Source: Candidatus Gastranaerophilales bacterium (lineage in GTDB: Bacteria > Cyanobacteriota > Vampirovibrionia > Gastranaerophilales > Gastranaerophilaceae). Taken from it: a DNA stretch of 64,000 bases. Positions 31,197 to 41,539 of this stretch are shown here, in pieces. Location of the stretch: NCBI GenBank assembly GCA_944322855.1, contig CALUQG010000002.1, forward strand, positions 1-64,000, given 5' to 3'. Each line of letters opens with the position of its first letter. Positions within the stretch are counted from its first letter, which is position 1. Under the pieces are notes generated by a model. That model did not search any database, was not told where the DNA came from, and saw only the letters and a list, made by a program, of their open reading frames with translations. The translations under genes were made by a program, and so were the position numbers.

Positions 31197-34100
31197 ATGC
31201 AATACGTACCATTACATCTACATACGGAAAACAGTCTTCTTGACGGTGCTATAAGGATAAAAGATCTTTGCAAATTTGCAAAAGAAAACGATATGCCTGC
31301 AGTTGCGATTACTGACCATGGCAACATGTACGGTGCTATTCAGATGTATGAGACAGCAAAAGAAATGGGGCTGAAACCTCTGATTGGCTGTGAATTTTAT
31401 GTGTATGACGGGGATATTACTGAAAAAAATCCTGCCAAAACTCATCCGTTTCACCTAGTTTTGATAGCCAAGGATCAGGTTGGGTACAAAAACCTTGTTA
31501 AACTGGTTTCTATTGCAAAATGTGAGGGAATGTATTACAAACCAAGAATAAATCATCAATTGATAGAAGAACATCATGAGGGGTTGATATGTCTTTCTGC
31601 GTGTGTTCAGGGAGAACTTGCCCAGGGATTTATTCAAGGGAATAAAGAAGCATCGTATGAAGCTGCAAAGTTTTACAAAGGGCTGTTTGGTGATGATTAT
31701 TATATAGAATTGCAAGACCACGGACTTGAAAAACAAAAAATGTCCAATCCGGGTTTAATAGAACTTGCAAAAGAACTTGATATAAAAATGGTTATCACAA
31801 ACGACAGCCATTACCTTAAGAAATCAGATGCCGATTGGCATGATACATTGCTTTGTATTCAAACAAATGCTCTCAAGGAAAGCAATGATAGATTTCGTTT
31901 TCCAAATGATGAATTTTATGTTAAAACACCGGAACAGTTGAGAGATGCCTTCCGTTGGATGGAAGCCGATATGTTTGAAGAGTGTATAAAAAATACGGTT
32001 GAAGTAGCTGATAAATGCCACCTAATCATTGAAATGGGCAAATACCATATACCGTATTTTGAAATACCTGCAGGCCATACATCTGAGACCTATCTTGATT
32101 ACATGTGTATGAAAGGTATAAAAAAGAGATATGGCGGTTTGACTCCGGAACTTAAGGAGCGTCTTGAATACGAACTCGGTGTAATAAATAAAATGGGGTT
32201 TGCGGAATACTTTTTGATTGTATCCGACTTCATCCAATATGCCAAAAGAAATGATATTCCGGTAGGTCCCGGACGTGGTTCAGCTGCAGGAAGTCTTGTT
32301 TCTTATGTTCTTGAAATTACGGATCTTGACCCTATTAAGCATAACCTGTTGTTTGAAAGATTTTTAAACCCTGAACGTGTCAGTATGCCTGATGTTGATG
32401 TTGACTTTTGTGTAGAAAGGCGCGGCGAGGTTATTGATTATGTAACCCAAAAATACGGTGCTGACAAAGTCTGTCAGATTATCACATTCGGTACTTTGGC
32501 AGCCAGAAATGCAATGAAATCAGTTGCGAGAGTTTATGACATTCCTTATGCGAGAAGCAACCAGCTTGCTCAATTGATACCCGGAGAACCAAAAGTAAAA
32601 ATTGACGATGCTTTGAACGAAGGAATGGAGTTGAAAAAGCTGTACGATGAAGATCCTGAAGTTAAAAAACTTGTGGATATGGCAAAAGCAATTGAAGGTT
32701 TGAAAAACAATACAGGTATGCATGCGGCCGGTGTTATAATCTCAAAAATGCCGTTGTCTGATGTTGTTCCCGTTGAACCGTCAAAAGAAGGTCTTATTGT
32801 CACAGAATATACAATGATAGAAGATGAACATATCGGCCTTTTGAAAATGGACTTTTTGGGGCTTAGAAACCTCACTATCATACACAATGCTTTGAAAATG
32901 ATAGAAAGACGTACAGGAGAAAAAGTCGACATTAATAACATTCCTTTGGACGATCAGCCGACTTTTGAACTTTTACAAAAAGGGGATACTGATGGTGTGT
33001 TCCAGCTGGAATCTTCCGGCATGAAAAAACTTGTAAAAGACTTGAAACCTTCTGTATTTGAAGATTTAGGCGCTTTGGTTGCTCTTTTTCGTCCTGGGCC
33101 TTTAGGCTCAGGCATGGTTCAGGATTTTGTTGAACGTAAACATGGAAGACAAAAGATTGAATATGCCCATCCGCTTTTGGAACCTATTTTGAAAGACACA
33201 TACGGCACAATCGTTTATCAGGAACAGATTATGCAGATATTTCAGACATTGGCTGATTATTCTCTGGGTCAAGCTGACAATGTTCGCCGTATGATGGGTA
33301 AAAAACAGTTAGAAAAAATGGCTGAGCAAAAAGGGTTGTTTGTACAAAACTCCGCTCATCACGGAATGACTCAAAAAGCTGCTGAAGATTTGTTTGAACA
33401 GATTGAAAAATTTGCATCATACTGCTTTAACAGAAGTCACTCTGCTGCTTACGCTTTTGTTTCTTATCAGACAGCTTATCTAAAAACACATTATCCGGTT
33501 GAATATATGTCGGCTCTGCTTTCAAGTGTTTCTAACGATCAGGAGAAAACACAGCTTTATATTGCGGAATGCCAGAAAATGGGTATAAAAGTTCTTGCTC
33601 CTGATATAAATAAATCTAATGCAAAATTTACTCCTGACGGTAACAATATTCGTTTTGGCCTGGCATCAATAAAAAATGTAGGTGAAGGGGTTATTGAGCT
33701 TATTGAAAAAGAAAGAGAAACTCAAGACGGTGAGTTTAAATCATTGTATGATTTTTGTACAAGAATAGACTCCAAAGCGCTTAATACGAGGACACTGGAA
33801 AGTCTGATTAAATCAGGTGCATTTTCAAATATCGAAAAAAGCAGAAAACAGCTCATTGAAAATCTGGAATCTTTGATGTCTGCTGCAAAAAGACAAAATG
33901 AAGCAAAAATGCTTGGTCAGGCCAGTCTGTTTGCCGGGATGACTACATCGAGCGGAATTGATTTGGATACTTATACACTTACCGGCAGTGATGAAGAATT
34001 TGACGATAAACAAATTCAAGCTTTTGAGAAAGAGTATCTTGGTTTTTACGTAACCAGTCATCCCCTCTCAAGTATTATTGACAAACTTCCTTTTCTGACT

Positions 34101-34640
34101 ACGCACAACATAGCTGAACTAAAAGATATGCAAGACGGAAAATCTGTTACAGTTTGCGGTCTTCTTACACAGGTCAGACAGATTCCAACAAAAAAAGACC
34201 CTACAAAATTCTTAAAAGCAGGAATAATTGAGGATTTGACAGGAAAGGTTGAATTTGTTGCATTTCACAAAACTCTGATAAATTATAATTCTTTCCTTGA
34301 GTCAGAAAAAAAAGTTATAATTTCTGGTAAAATACAAAAAAAAGACGAAGATCAATACAGCATAATTGTTGATACAGTGAAAGCTGTTGAAAATAGTAAT
34401 ATTGTGACAATTTCAATAAATGAGGAAATGCCTTTTGAAGAACTGGTAGGTTTGAAAGATGTTTTATCAAGATTTAAAGGACAAGATCCGCTTGTTTTGA
34501 AACTTAGGGAAGAAGATAAGGATGTGAAAATATTAAGTGATTCCCATTTCTGGGTAGATGCATCTAACGAGCTTGTTCATGCTGTTAGTGCAAATTTCCC
34601 TCAAAAAGTTGGAATTTCTGTAAAATCACTTGATGAGTAG
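31197..34640 (+). CDS. dnaE: DNA polymerase III alpha subunit
   Basis: This is the replicative polymerase catalytic subunit. The 1147-residue protein has a PHP domain (LHLHTENSLLDG, ITDHGNM, SHYLKKSD), the polymerase palm with GPGRGSAAGSLVSY and the catalytic acidic pair in MPDVDVDFC, fingers (RPGPLGSGMV, VYQEQIM), and a helix-hairpin-helix plus OB fold at the C terminus (VTVCGLLTQVRQI). The beta-clamp-binding region should lie just after position 900. The ATG follows AGAGGACAAT. It is a single-copy type dnaE with no neighbouring replication genes. Confidence 0.97.
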   Translation: MQYVPLHLHTENSLLDGAIRIKDLCKFAKENDMPAVAITDHGNMYGAIQMYETAKEMGLKPLIGCEFYVYDGDITEKNPAKTHPFHLVLIAKDQVGYKNLVKLVSIAKCEGMYYKPRINHQLIEEHHEGLICLSACVQGELAQGFIQGNKEASYEAAKFYKGLFGDDYYIELQDHGLEKQKMSNPGLIELAKELDIKMVITNDSHYLKKSDADWHDTLLCIQTNALKESNDRFRFPNDEFYVKTPEQLRDAFRWMEADMFEECIKNTVEVADKCHLIIEMGKYHIPYFEIPAGHTSETYLDYMCMKGIKKRYGGLTPELKERLEYELGVINKMGFAEYFLIVSDFIQYAKRNDIPVGPGRGSAAGSLVSYVLEITDLDPIKHNLLFERFLNPERVSMPDVDVDFCVERRGEVIDYVTQKYGADKVCQIITFGTLAARNAMKSVARVYDIPYARSNQLAQLIPGEPKVKIDDALNEGMELKKLYDEDPEVKKLVDMAKAIEGLKNNTGMHAAGVIISKMPLSDVVPVEPSKEGLIVTEYTMIEDEHIGLLKMDFLGLRNLTIIHNALKMIERRTGEKVDINNIPLDDQPTFELLQKGDTDGVFQLESSGMKKLVKDLKPSVFEDLGALVALFRPGPLGSGMVQDFVERKHGRQKIEYAHPLLEPILKDTYGTIVYQEQIMQIFQTLADYSLGQADNVRRMMGKKQLEKMAEQKGLFVQNSAHHGMTQKAAEDLFEQIEKFASYCFNRSHSAAYAFVSYQTAYLKTHYPVEYMSALLSSVSNDQEKTQLYIAECQKMGIKVLAPDINKSNAKFTPDGNNIRFGLASIKNVGEGVIELIEKERETQDGEFKSLYDFCTRIDSKALNTRTLESLIKSGAFSNIEKSRKQLIENLESLMSAAKRQNEAKMLGQASLFAGMTTSSGIDLDTYTLTGSDEEFDDKQIQAFEKEYLGFYVTSHPLSSIIDKLPFLTTHNIAELKDMQDGKSVTVCGLLTQVRQIPTKKDPTKFLKAGIIEDLTGKVEFVAFHKTLINYNSFLESEKKVIISGKIQKKDEDQYSIIVDTVKAVENSNIVTISINEEMPFEELVGLKDVLSRFKGQDPLVLKLREEDKDVKILSDSHFWVDASNELVHAVSANFPQKVGISVKSLDE

Positions 34641-34672
34641 AGCTTTGTATTTTAACGGAACAGGAGTTTATA

Positions 34673-35560
34673 ATGAAAGAATTTTTAGAACATCATCACG
34701 ATTTTATATTTGATATACTGCCTTCTTTTATGCATAACAAGTGGACAATTATGGTTGTAAATGTATTAATTTTCTATGCATTAATTAAGGTTGCAAATTT
34801 TTTCATTGACAAGTTTGTTGATAAAATCACATCATACAAGGATGATTTTGAATATAAAAAACAGCTGATAACTCTAAAATCAATTGTAAAATCAATAACT
34901 GATACAATACTTGTTATATTTGCAATTATGTTTATCTTAAACGGTCTCGGTGTCGACATTAGACCTATTCTCACTGCGGCAGGTGTTTTGGGTGTAGCCG
35001 TCGGGTTTGGTGCAAAGAGATTTTTTGAAGATATTATCACAGGACTTTCTTTAATTTTAGAAGGACAGATACGTGTCGGAGATTATGTTGACATTTCAGG
35101 ACATGAAGGTGTTGTTGAGAAAATTGATATAAAACTTGTCAAAATTCGTGATCTTCAAGGCCGAGTTCATTACATAAGAAACGGAATGATTGATACGGTT
35201 GTAAATTATACAAGAGAATTTTCATATTATATTTTTGATATCGGCATTTCATATGATGAGAGTGTGGATAAAGTTATTAACGTTTTGAAAAAAATTGATG
35301 AAAACTTCAGAGAAAACTCTGAATTAAGACATGAAGTTCTGGCTCCTCTTGAGATTTTGGGATTAGACAAATTTGATGATTCTGCTGTTGTTATTAGATC
35401 CAGAATAAAAACAAAGCCGATTAAACAATGGGCAGTCGGAAGAGCTTTTAATCAGGAGATAAAAAGAACATTTGACGAACTCGGCATTGAAATACCTTTT
35501 CCTCAAAGAACTGTGCATATTGTTGAGGATAAAGAAAAATTCAGTGATAATGCAGGCTAG
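34673..35560 (+). CDS. Small-conductance mechanosensitive channel, MscS family
   Basis: MscS channels open under membrane tension and protect against hypo-osmotic lysis. There are two predicted membrane spans before the pore-lining third helix (ILTAAGVLGVAVGFGAKRFFEDIITGLSLI, rich in Gly/Ala), and then the beta domain with IRVGDYVDISGHEGVVEKIDIKLVKIRDLQGRVHYIRNGMI, followed by the mixed C-terminal domain. The 295-residue length is typical of MscS. CAGGAG lies upstream of the ATG; it is 30 bases behind dnaE and may be co-transcribed. Confidence 0.94.
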   Translation: MKEFLEHHHDFIFDILPSFMHNKWTIMVVNVLIFYALIKVANFFIDKFVDKITSYKDDFEYKKQLITLKSIVKSITDTILVIFAIMFILNGLGVDIRPILTAAGVLGVAVGFGAKRFFEDIITGLSLILEGQIRVGDYVDISGHEGVVEKIDIKLVKIRDLQGRVHYIRNGMIDTVVNYTREFSYYIFDIGISYDESVDKVINVLKKIDENFRENSELRHEVLAPLEILGLDKFDDSAVVIRSRIKTKPIKQWAVGRAFNQEIKRTFDELGIEIPFPQRTVHIVEDKEKFSDNAG

Positions 35561-35605
35561 TTTGTGATATTATAGTTCTATTCCGAAAAAGAAGGGGAAA
35601 AGATT

Positions 35606-36004
35606 TTGAAAGATATAAGTTCATATAAACTGGCAAGCGTAATAGCGAGAATACTTGATGACAAACTTGCAAAAGATATTGCGATATTGAATATCAGTAA
35701 TGTGTCAGTTCTTGCTGATTATTTTGTTATTTGTTCTGCAGAGACAAATACTCAGGTAAAAGCACTGACCGGATATGTAAGAGACAGGATAAAACATTTG
35801 TTTGAGCGTATACCGGCAGGTGAAGAAAACGATTTGAAAAACAGATGGAATCTTCTTGATTATGGTGATGTAATTGTGCATGTGCTGCATAGGGAAGAGA
35901 GAGAAACCTATGCAATAGAAAAATTCTGGTCTCATGCTCACAAAATAGAAAGAGAAGATTGGGAAGCTGAATCTAAAGAATATTCAGAATACGAAAATAA
36001 TTAA
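35606..36004 (+). CDS. rsfS: Ribosomal silencing factor RsfS
   Basis: RsfS binds ribosomal protein L14 on the free 50S subunit and blocks joining with 30S under nutrient stress. The 132-residue protein has the family pattern DDKLAKDIAILNISNVSVLADYFVICSAETNTQVKALTGYV, then WNLLDYGDVIVHVLHREERETYAIEKFW. The start codon is TTG with GAAGGGG eleven bases upstream. A bidirectional terminator with leuS follows. The C-terminal tail (EAESKEYSEYENN) is acidic and variable. Confidence 0.93.
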   Translation: MKDISSYKLASVIARILDDKLAKDIAILNISNVSVLADYFVICSAETNTQVKALTGYVRDRIKHLFERIPAGEENDLKNRWNLLDYGDVIVHVLHREERETYAIEKFWSHAHKIEREDWEAESKEYSEYENN

Positions 36005-36011
36005 TTAATAA

Positions 36012-36045
36012 AAAAAGTCCCGAAACTAATTTTCGGGACTTTTTA
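36012..36045. terminator. Bidirectional terminator between rsfS and leuS
   Basis: AAAAAGTCCCGAAA pairs with TTTCGGGACTTTTT around a five-base loop, with A and T runs on either side. Confidence 0.92.
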
Positions 36046-36059
36046 TTTTTAGCAATTTA

Positions 36060-38549
36060 TCATTTAACTACTATATTAACAAGTCTTCCTGGTACAACAA
36101 TGGTTTTAACCACCTGTTTGCCGGATATTGTTTCTTGTATTTTTTCACTCGACATAGCAGCTTTTTCAAGATCTTCTTTAGAAGATTCAGAATCGACTTC
36201 TATTTTGTCTTTAACTTTACCGTTAACTTGTACAACAAGAGTTATTGCAGCAGTTTTGGCAAGTTTGTCATCGTATACCGGCCAATCTGTTTCGTGAATA
36301 GAACCGTTTCCGCCAAGAGAGTGATAAAGCTCTTCTGTCAGATGAACTGTTGTCGGAGCCAACAATTTGAGCAGTGTAATTAATGCAAAACTCAAAACGT
36401 TTTTGTCTTCTTCATTAAACTCAGATTTTTTACCGGTATAGTCGTATATAGTGTTTACAAATTCACGATATTTTGAAATAACAGTATTAAACTGAAATTC
36501 ATTGGAAATATCCTGTGTTATACCTTTTATTGCAATATGAGTTGCACGAAGCAGGTTGTTATTTTCTCTGGAAAGAGTGGAAACATCATCCGGCAGCTTG
36601 TAATCAAAAATAATATTATTCTGCATAGACGAATATAGTCTCCAGACTCTGTTGAGGAATTTGTAGCATCCTTCAACACCTGCATCAGACCAATCAAAAT
36701 CTCTTGCCGGCGGTGAATCGGAAAGTATAAATAATCTTGCTGTATCAGCACCGTAGTTTTCAAAGATTTCATCAGGGTCTACAGTGTTTCCTTTTGATTT
36801 AGACATTTTTGAACCGTCTTTTAGAACCATTCCCTGTGTTAAAAGATTTTTGAACGGTTCGTCAAAATCAACAAGTCCGAGATCTTTTAATGCTTTTGTG
36901 AAAAATCTTGAATACAGCAAATGCAAAATTGCATGTTCAATACCGCCAACATATTGGTCAACGGGCAGCCATTTGTTAACAAGCTCTTTGCTAAACGGTG
37001 CATTTGCATTCTTTGCATCAGCATAACGCAGGTAATACCAGCTGGAGCAAATAAATGTATCCATCGTATCTGTTTCTCTGGTAGCTTTTCCGCCGCAGCA
37101 TGGGCAGGTAGTTTCAAGAAAAGTTTTTGAAGTTAAAATCGGCGACTTCCCTTTTACACTGAAATCCACATCTTCCGGAAGTTTGACAGGAAGCTGGTCT
37201 TCAGGTACAGGCTGCGGACCACATTTTTCACAATAAACTACAGGGATAGGAGCACCCCAGTATCTTTGTCTGGAAATGAGCCAGTCACGCAATCTGTACT
37301 GTGTTTTAAATTCGCCGAAACCGCCGTCTACAGCTTTTTGTGTGATTGCTTTTTTAGCTTCTTCATTTTTCATTCCGTTAAATTCATTGGAATTAACCAG
37401 TACACCTGGATCAATGTATGCTGCATCTTTGCATTCTGATGGATTTTCAGGATTTTGTATAACAACCTTAAGTGGTAGATTGTATTTTTTAGCAAAATCG
37501 AAATCTCTTTCATCGTGAGCCGGTACAGCCATTACGGCACCTGTTCCATATTCGACAAGGGCATAATCTGCTGTCCAAAGAGGGAATTCTTCGCCTGTGA
37601 AAGGATTTATACAATGCGTACCGAGTGGAACACCTGTTTTCACTCTTTCTGTTGAAAGTCTTTCTATCTCGGTCATTTTTCTGGCATTGGCTCTGTATGC
37701 TTCAACGGCTTCTTTGTTTTCAGCAGTGGTAAGTTTTTCAATATCTTTGTATTCCGGAGCTACAACAAGATAAGTAATTCCATGAACCGTATCGGGTCTT
37801 GTCGTGTAAACAGGAACTTCGAGACCTTCAATTTCTTTTACTTTGAATCTTAAAATAGCGCCTTGTGATTTTCCAATCCAGTTTTTCTGCATAATTTTTA
37901 CACTGTCAGGCCATCCTTCAAGTTTGTCGATATCTTGAAGAAGCTGTTCAGCGTAATCAGTTATTTTCAAAAACCATTGAGAAAGGTATTTCTTTTCAAC
38001 AACACTGTCACATCTCCAGCATTTTCCGTCTATAACCTGTTCATTAGCCAGAACTGTTGCACATTTGTCACACCAGTTAACAGCGGCCTCTTTTTTGTAT
38101 GCAAGACCTTTTTTGTATAACTGCAAAAACAGCCACTGTGTCCATTTGTAATAGTCAGGCTTGCATGTAGCAACTTCTCTGTCCCAGTCATACATAAGTC
38201 CGAGTTTTTTAAGCTGCATTTTCATGTAAGAAATATTTTCATCAGTCCATTTTTCAGGATTTTCCCCGTGTTGAATAGCCGCATTTTCTGCAGGTAATCC
38301 GAAACTATCCCACCCTATAGGATGCAATACATTGTAACCATGCATCTTTTTGAAACGGGCAATTACATCTGTAATTGTATAGTTTCTGACGTGTCCCATG
38401 TGAAGTTTTCCTGACGGATATGGAAACATTGACAGAGCATAATATTTCGGTTTGTCGGAGTAATCATACGTTTTTCCAAACTTGTTGTCTTCCCATATTT
38501 TTTGCCAGTTTTTTTCAATCTCCTGAGGAAAATATTGTTCTTTTATCAC
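36060..38549 (-). CDS. leuS: Leucyl-tRNA synthetase
   Basis: LeuS charges tRNA-Leu, including the two leucine tRNAs at the left end of the window. The class I signatures are seen: the HIGH-type motif KLHMGHVRNYTITD near residue 48 and KMSKSKGN near residue 590. The large editing domain (about 220-420) contains TTRPDTVHGITYLV and the conserved MAVPAHDERD; a zinc-ribbon-like CDKC...CWRC insert is present. The 829 residues are full length. The start is GTG with AGGTGG eight bases upstream. It is monocistronic. Confidence 0.97.
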   Translation of the reverse strand: MIKEQYFPQEIEKNWQKIWEDNKFGKTYDYSDKPKYYALSMFPYPSGKLHMGHVRNYTITDVIARFKKMHGYNVLHPIGWDSFGLPAENAAIQHGENPEKWTDENISYMKMQLKKLGLMYDWDREVATCKPDYYKWTQWLFLQLYKKGLAYKKEAAVNWCDKCATVLANEQVIDGKCWRCDSVVEKKYLSQWFLKITDYAEQLLQDIDKLEGWPDSVKIMQKNWIGKSQGAILRFKVKEIEGLEVPVYTTRPDTVHGITYLVVAPEYKDIEKLTTAENKEAVEAYRANARKMTEIERLSTERVKTGVPLGTHCINPFTGEEFPLWTADYALVEYGTGAVMAVPAHDERDFDFAKKYNLPLKVVIQNPENPSECKDAAYIDPGVLVNSNEFNGMKNEEAKKAITQKAVDGGFGEFKTQYRLRDWLISRQRYWGAPIPVVYCEKCGPQPVPEDQLPVKLPEDVDFSVKGKSPILTSKTFLETTCPCCGGKATRETDTMDTFICSSWYYLRYADAKNANAPFSKELVNKWLPVDQYVGGIEHAILHLLYSRFFTKALKDLGLVDFDEPFKNLLTQGMVLKDGSKMSKSKGNTVDPDEIFENYGADTARLFILSDSPPARDFDWSDAGVEGCYKFLNRVWRLYSSMQNNIIFDYKLPDDVSTLSRENNNLLRATHIAIKGITQDISNEFQFNTVISKYREFVNTIYDYTGKKSEFNEEDKNVLSFALITLLKLLAPTTVHLTEELYHSLGGNGSIHETDWPVYDDKLAKTAAITLVVQVNGKVKDKIEVDSESSKEDLEKAAMSSEKIQETISGKQVVKTIVVPGRLVNIVVK

Positions 38550-38626
38550 TTTTTATCCACCTATATAATATGTGTGTACATTTGCAAGTCAATTATAGTC
38601 AAAAAATACTATATAAACAAATTTTA

Positions 38627-39640
38627 CTAAAGAATAAAAGTTCTATATAAAAAGTAAATAGTGCTTGATATGATAATACAAATCGGAATAGTCAAAACCC
38701 AGGCCCATACAATATTACCGATTACTCCCCATTTAACGGCGTGAGCTTTGTAGGTTGTACCGACGCCCATGATTGCTGTTGATATAACATGAGTTGTGCT
38801 GAGCGGTACACCAAAATGTGAAGCAAGAAGGATAATAGAAGCAGCTGATGTTTCAGCAGCAAATCCGTTAATCGGTTTCAGCTTAATTATTTTGCTTCCC
38901 ATAGTACGGATAATTTTCCATCCGCCGGACATAACACCCAAACTCATTACTGTAGCGCAGGCAAGGATAACGTAAACAGGAATATCAAAACTTCCCTGAG
39001 CGTTATGTTTAACAATACCGCCTGCAAGCAGAGCCAGTGTAATTATCCCCATTGTTTTTTGCGCATCATTTGAACCATGGCTTAATGCCATCAGTCCTGC
39101 AGAAAATATCTGGCATCTTCTGAAACGTCTGTTTACTTTGTCGGGATTTGCTTTGTAAAAAATACGAAGCAGCACAGCCATGACAATCAATCCTGTGACA
39201 AAACCGATAACTGGGGCCATAAACATAGGAGCAACGACTTTGTCAACAAGTTCCATAAATCTGACACAACCCCAGCCTGCATTAACAACAGAAGCGCCGA
39301 TTAATCCGCCTATCAAAGCATGAGAAGAACTTGACGGAAGTCCGAAAAACCAGGTAATCAAATTCCATATTATCGCAGCACAAAGTGCGCAGAATATAAC
39401 ATGAAGAGTTATCGTAGAAGGGTCAACAATCCCTGCACCAATGGTTTTTGCGACATGCGTACCTGTAAGTGCACCGGTAAATTCCAGTGCTGCGCCGTAA
39501 ACAACAGCCTGTCTCGGTGTTAAAACCTTTGTTGATACAACTGTTGCGATTGCATTTGCTGCATCATGAAATCCGTTTATATACTCAAAAACCAGTGCTC
39601 CAACTACTACCAGTAACAACAATGCTATTGAAATTGTCAT
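38627..39640 (-). CDS. Inorganic phosphate transporter, PiT family
   Basis: PiT proteins co-transport metal-phosphate with protons across the inner membrane. The 337-residue protein has about ten spans and both PiT signature repeats: YINGFHDAANAIATVVSTKVLTP near the N terminus and GSNDAQKTMGIITLALL in the middle, each with the GxxDxxN/xQK pattern. The third conserved stretch VPLSTTHVISTAIMGVG lies near the end. Downstream of it there is no visible terminator. It is preceded by the PhoU-like gene 34 bases upstream, the classic pairing. Confidence 0.94.
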   Translation of the reverse strand: MTISIALLLLVVVGALVFEYINGFHDAANAIATVVSTKVLTPRQAVVYGAALEFTGALTGTHVAKTIGAGIVDPSTITLHVIFCALCAAIIWNLITWFFGLPSSSSHALIGGLIGASVVNAGWGCVRFMELVDKVVAPMFMAPVIGFVTGLIVMAVLLRIFYKANPDKVNRRFRRCQIFSAGLMALSHGSNDAQKTMGIITLALLAGGIVKHNAQGSFDIPVYVILACATVMSLGVMSGGWKIIRTMGSKIIKLKPINGFAAETSAASIILLASHFGVPLSTTHVISTAIMGVGTTYKAHAVKWGVIGNIVWAWVLTIPICIIISSTIYFLYRTFIL

Positions 39641-39674
39641 ATTCTTTTCTTTCTCTCAGTCCCGTTATAGATAT

Positions 39675-40316
39675 TTATGATTGTTTCAAAACTACATTAA
39701 CAACTGCATCTGATACTGAAAAACAGCTGTCTAATGCGTTTTCAATGTCTTTATGTATATCTCTTAATTTGATAACAGTTAATGCATCATATTTTCCTGA
39801 AAATAGTTCATCGATTGCATGGTAATGAATTTCGTCGCCATGAGATTCGATTTCTTTCATTTTCAGGTTTGTTTCAGTCATTTCTTTTATTGAACTGGAT
39901 TTTTTAAAATTGTGTATAATAATTTTCAACTCTTCAGTTGCCTGAAACAAAGTTTCGGCCTGTTTTTTCATGTTTTCTGTAAAAGAGTCGAGCCTGTATA
40001 CTTTAAGGTTCAATGAAGCTTTGACGATTCTTTTTGTTATCTTATTTAAAAGAGAAGCAATAGCCTGAATATCCTCTCTGTCAATTGGTGTAATGAGAGT
40101 GACATTAAGCTGATGAAGAGTTTCTTTTAATAAATCGTTGCTTTTGTGTTTGAGCCTTTTGGCATTAATAATATGATCTTCAGTCATTGAATTTGTAACA
40201 ATTTCTTTGTACAAATTTGCTACATCATTACAAACTTGGGCACTTTCTTCAAAAAGAGAGTAAAAAACTTTTTCTTCAGGAGGAAGAATATATGCCAACA
40301 GATTGAATTTGCTCAT
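39675..40316 (-). CDS. DUF47 PhoU-like protein, partner of the phosphate transporter
   Basis: DUF47 proteins are all-helical PhoU relatives encoded next to PiT transporters and thought to regulate their activity. The 213-residue protein begins MSKFNLLAYILPPEEKVFY and has two helical hairpins with EESAQVCNDVANLY and EIESHGDEIHYHAIDELF, the acidic D/E-rich metal-binding positions typical of PhoU. I start at MSKFN, which has AAAGGGG eight bases upstream; the open frame extends 51 bases further upstream without support. It is first in a two-gene unit with pit. Confidence 0.92.
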   Translation of the reverse strand: MSKFNLLAYILPPEEKVFYSLFEESAQVCNDVANLYKEIVTNSMTEDHIINAKRLKHKSNDLLKETLHQLNVTLITPIDREDIQAIASLLNKITKRIVKASLNLKVYRLDSFTENMKKQAETLFQATEELKIIIHNFKKSSSIKEMTETNLKMKEIESHGDEIHYHAIDELFSGKYDALTVIKLRDIHKDIENALDSCFSVSDAVVNVVLKQS

Positions 40317-40437
40317 TATAACCCCTTTCAAAAATATGAACAAAGCGGACACGAAAACCGCACACATTCACTCTACCATAAAAAATTATTATTAATGGAA
40401 GTTTGTAACAATTCTGTGACAAAATTTTAATTTACAG

Positions 40438-41523
40438 CTACAAAACCGTAAGCTGTACACAAAGATTGTTAATTTTTGCAAGAGTAAATAAAAATTCATC
40501 ATTTGAAGAATTTTGAAAAGATTGCGGAATATAAATTTCTTTGTATTTTTGTATAGCATATCTGTCTGTCATACCGGCAATATAGTCGCAAACTGTTCTT
40601 TTTATTTCTTCTTCATTTTGATTAGGAAATCTTTGTTTTAACATAGCTTCGTAGTGGTTAAAGAGCCCGTATATAATGCCTTTTACTTTGCCTTCTTCTT
40701 TTTTGGCGACTTCATTTGTATAAACATTTTTGAACATCCAGGTTCTAAGCTTATCTATATGGAAAAAAGCTTCTTCAGACATGCAGATTTTGTCTTTTCC
40801 TATGCTGTTTTGAACTATATCCATAACCATTTTTGTTATACGTTCGCTTCTGTCGATGGAAAAATATTCAATGCAGTCTTGAGGCAGGTCAGTTTCTTTT
40901 ATGATTTTTGCTCTTATTGCATCGTCGATATCGTGGTTAATGTAAGCAATTTTGTCAGACAATTTAACAATTTTCCCTTCAAGAGTGAATGCCGGACTTT
41001 CTTTCTTCAAAGAACCCGAATGATTTGCAATTCCGTCTAGCGTTTCTTCAGTAAGATTCAGGTCTTCAATAATGGTTGCAACTCTTACACTGTGCTGTGC
41101 ATGTTTAAAACCGCATTCCATAATTTCGTTTAAAACATCTTCACCGCTGTGTCCGAAAGGTGTGTGTCCGAGGTCATGACCCAGAGCAATTGCTTCGGCT
41201 AAATCTTCATTCAAATTCAGTGCTCTGGTTATAGTTCTGGCAATTTGAGAAACTTCAAGAGTATGAGTCATTCTTGTGCGGAAATGGTCATCAGTCGGTG
41301 AAAAGAAGACCTGTGTTTTGTGTTTTAGTCTGCGAAAAGCCTTTGAATGAATAATTCTGTCTCTGTCTCTTTGAAATTCTGTTCTCAAAGGACAAGGCTC
41401 TTCTTGTTTTGCTCTGCCTTTTGAATTTATACTTTTGGCCGCATACGGGCTAAGGTCTCGTAATTCTTTTTGTTCCTGAACTTCTCTTAAATTTATTTCG
41501 TCTTGTTTCGTAGTGTAAGTCAT
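40438..41523 (-). CDS. dgt: Deoxyguanosinetriphosphate triphosphohydrolase-like protein
   Basis: The enzyme cleaves dGTP or other dNTPs into nucleoside plus triphosphate, setting dNTP pools. The 361-residue protein is an HD hydrolase: RTRMTHTLEVSQIARTI, then GHDLGHTPFGHSGEDVL with the metal-binding HD pair near residue 100, and later KIAYINHDIDDAIRA. The segment FQRDRDRIIHSKAFRRLKHKTQVF is diagnostic of the family. I start at MTYTT, which has AAAGGA eight bases upstream. It follows leuC by 16 bases. Confidence 0.94.
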   Translation of the reverse strand: MTYTTKQDEINLREVQEQKELRDLSPYAAKSINSKGRAKQEEPCPLRTEFQRDRDRIIHSKAFRRLKHKTQVFFSPTDDHFRTRMTHTLEVSQIARTITRALNLNEDLAEAIALGHDLGHTPFGHSGEDVLNEIMECGFKHAQHSVRVATIIEDLNLTEETLDGIANHSGSLKKESPAFTLEGKIVKLSDKIAYINHDIDDAIRAKIIKETDLPQDCIEYFSIDRSERITKMVMDIVQNSIGKDKICMSEEAFFHIDKLRTWMFKNVYTNEVAKKEEGKVKGIIYGLFNHYEAMLKQRFPNQNEEEIKRTVCDYIAGMTDRYAIQKYKEIYIPQSFQNSSNDEFLFTLAKINNLCVQLTVL

Positions 41524-41539
41524 TGTTTTTCCTTTTAAT

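Noticed and set aside
32570-32941. Antisense frame opposite dnaE
   Set aside because: Shadow of the polymerase palm coding region.
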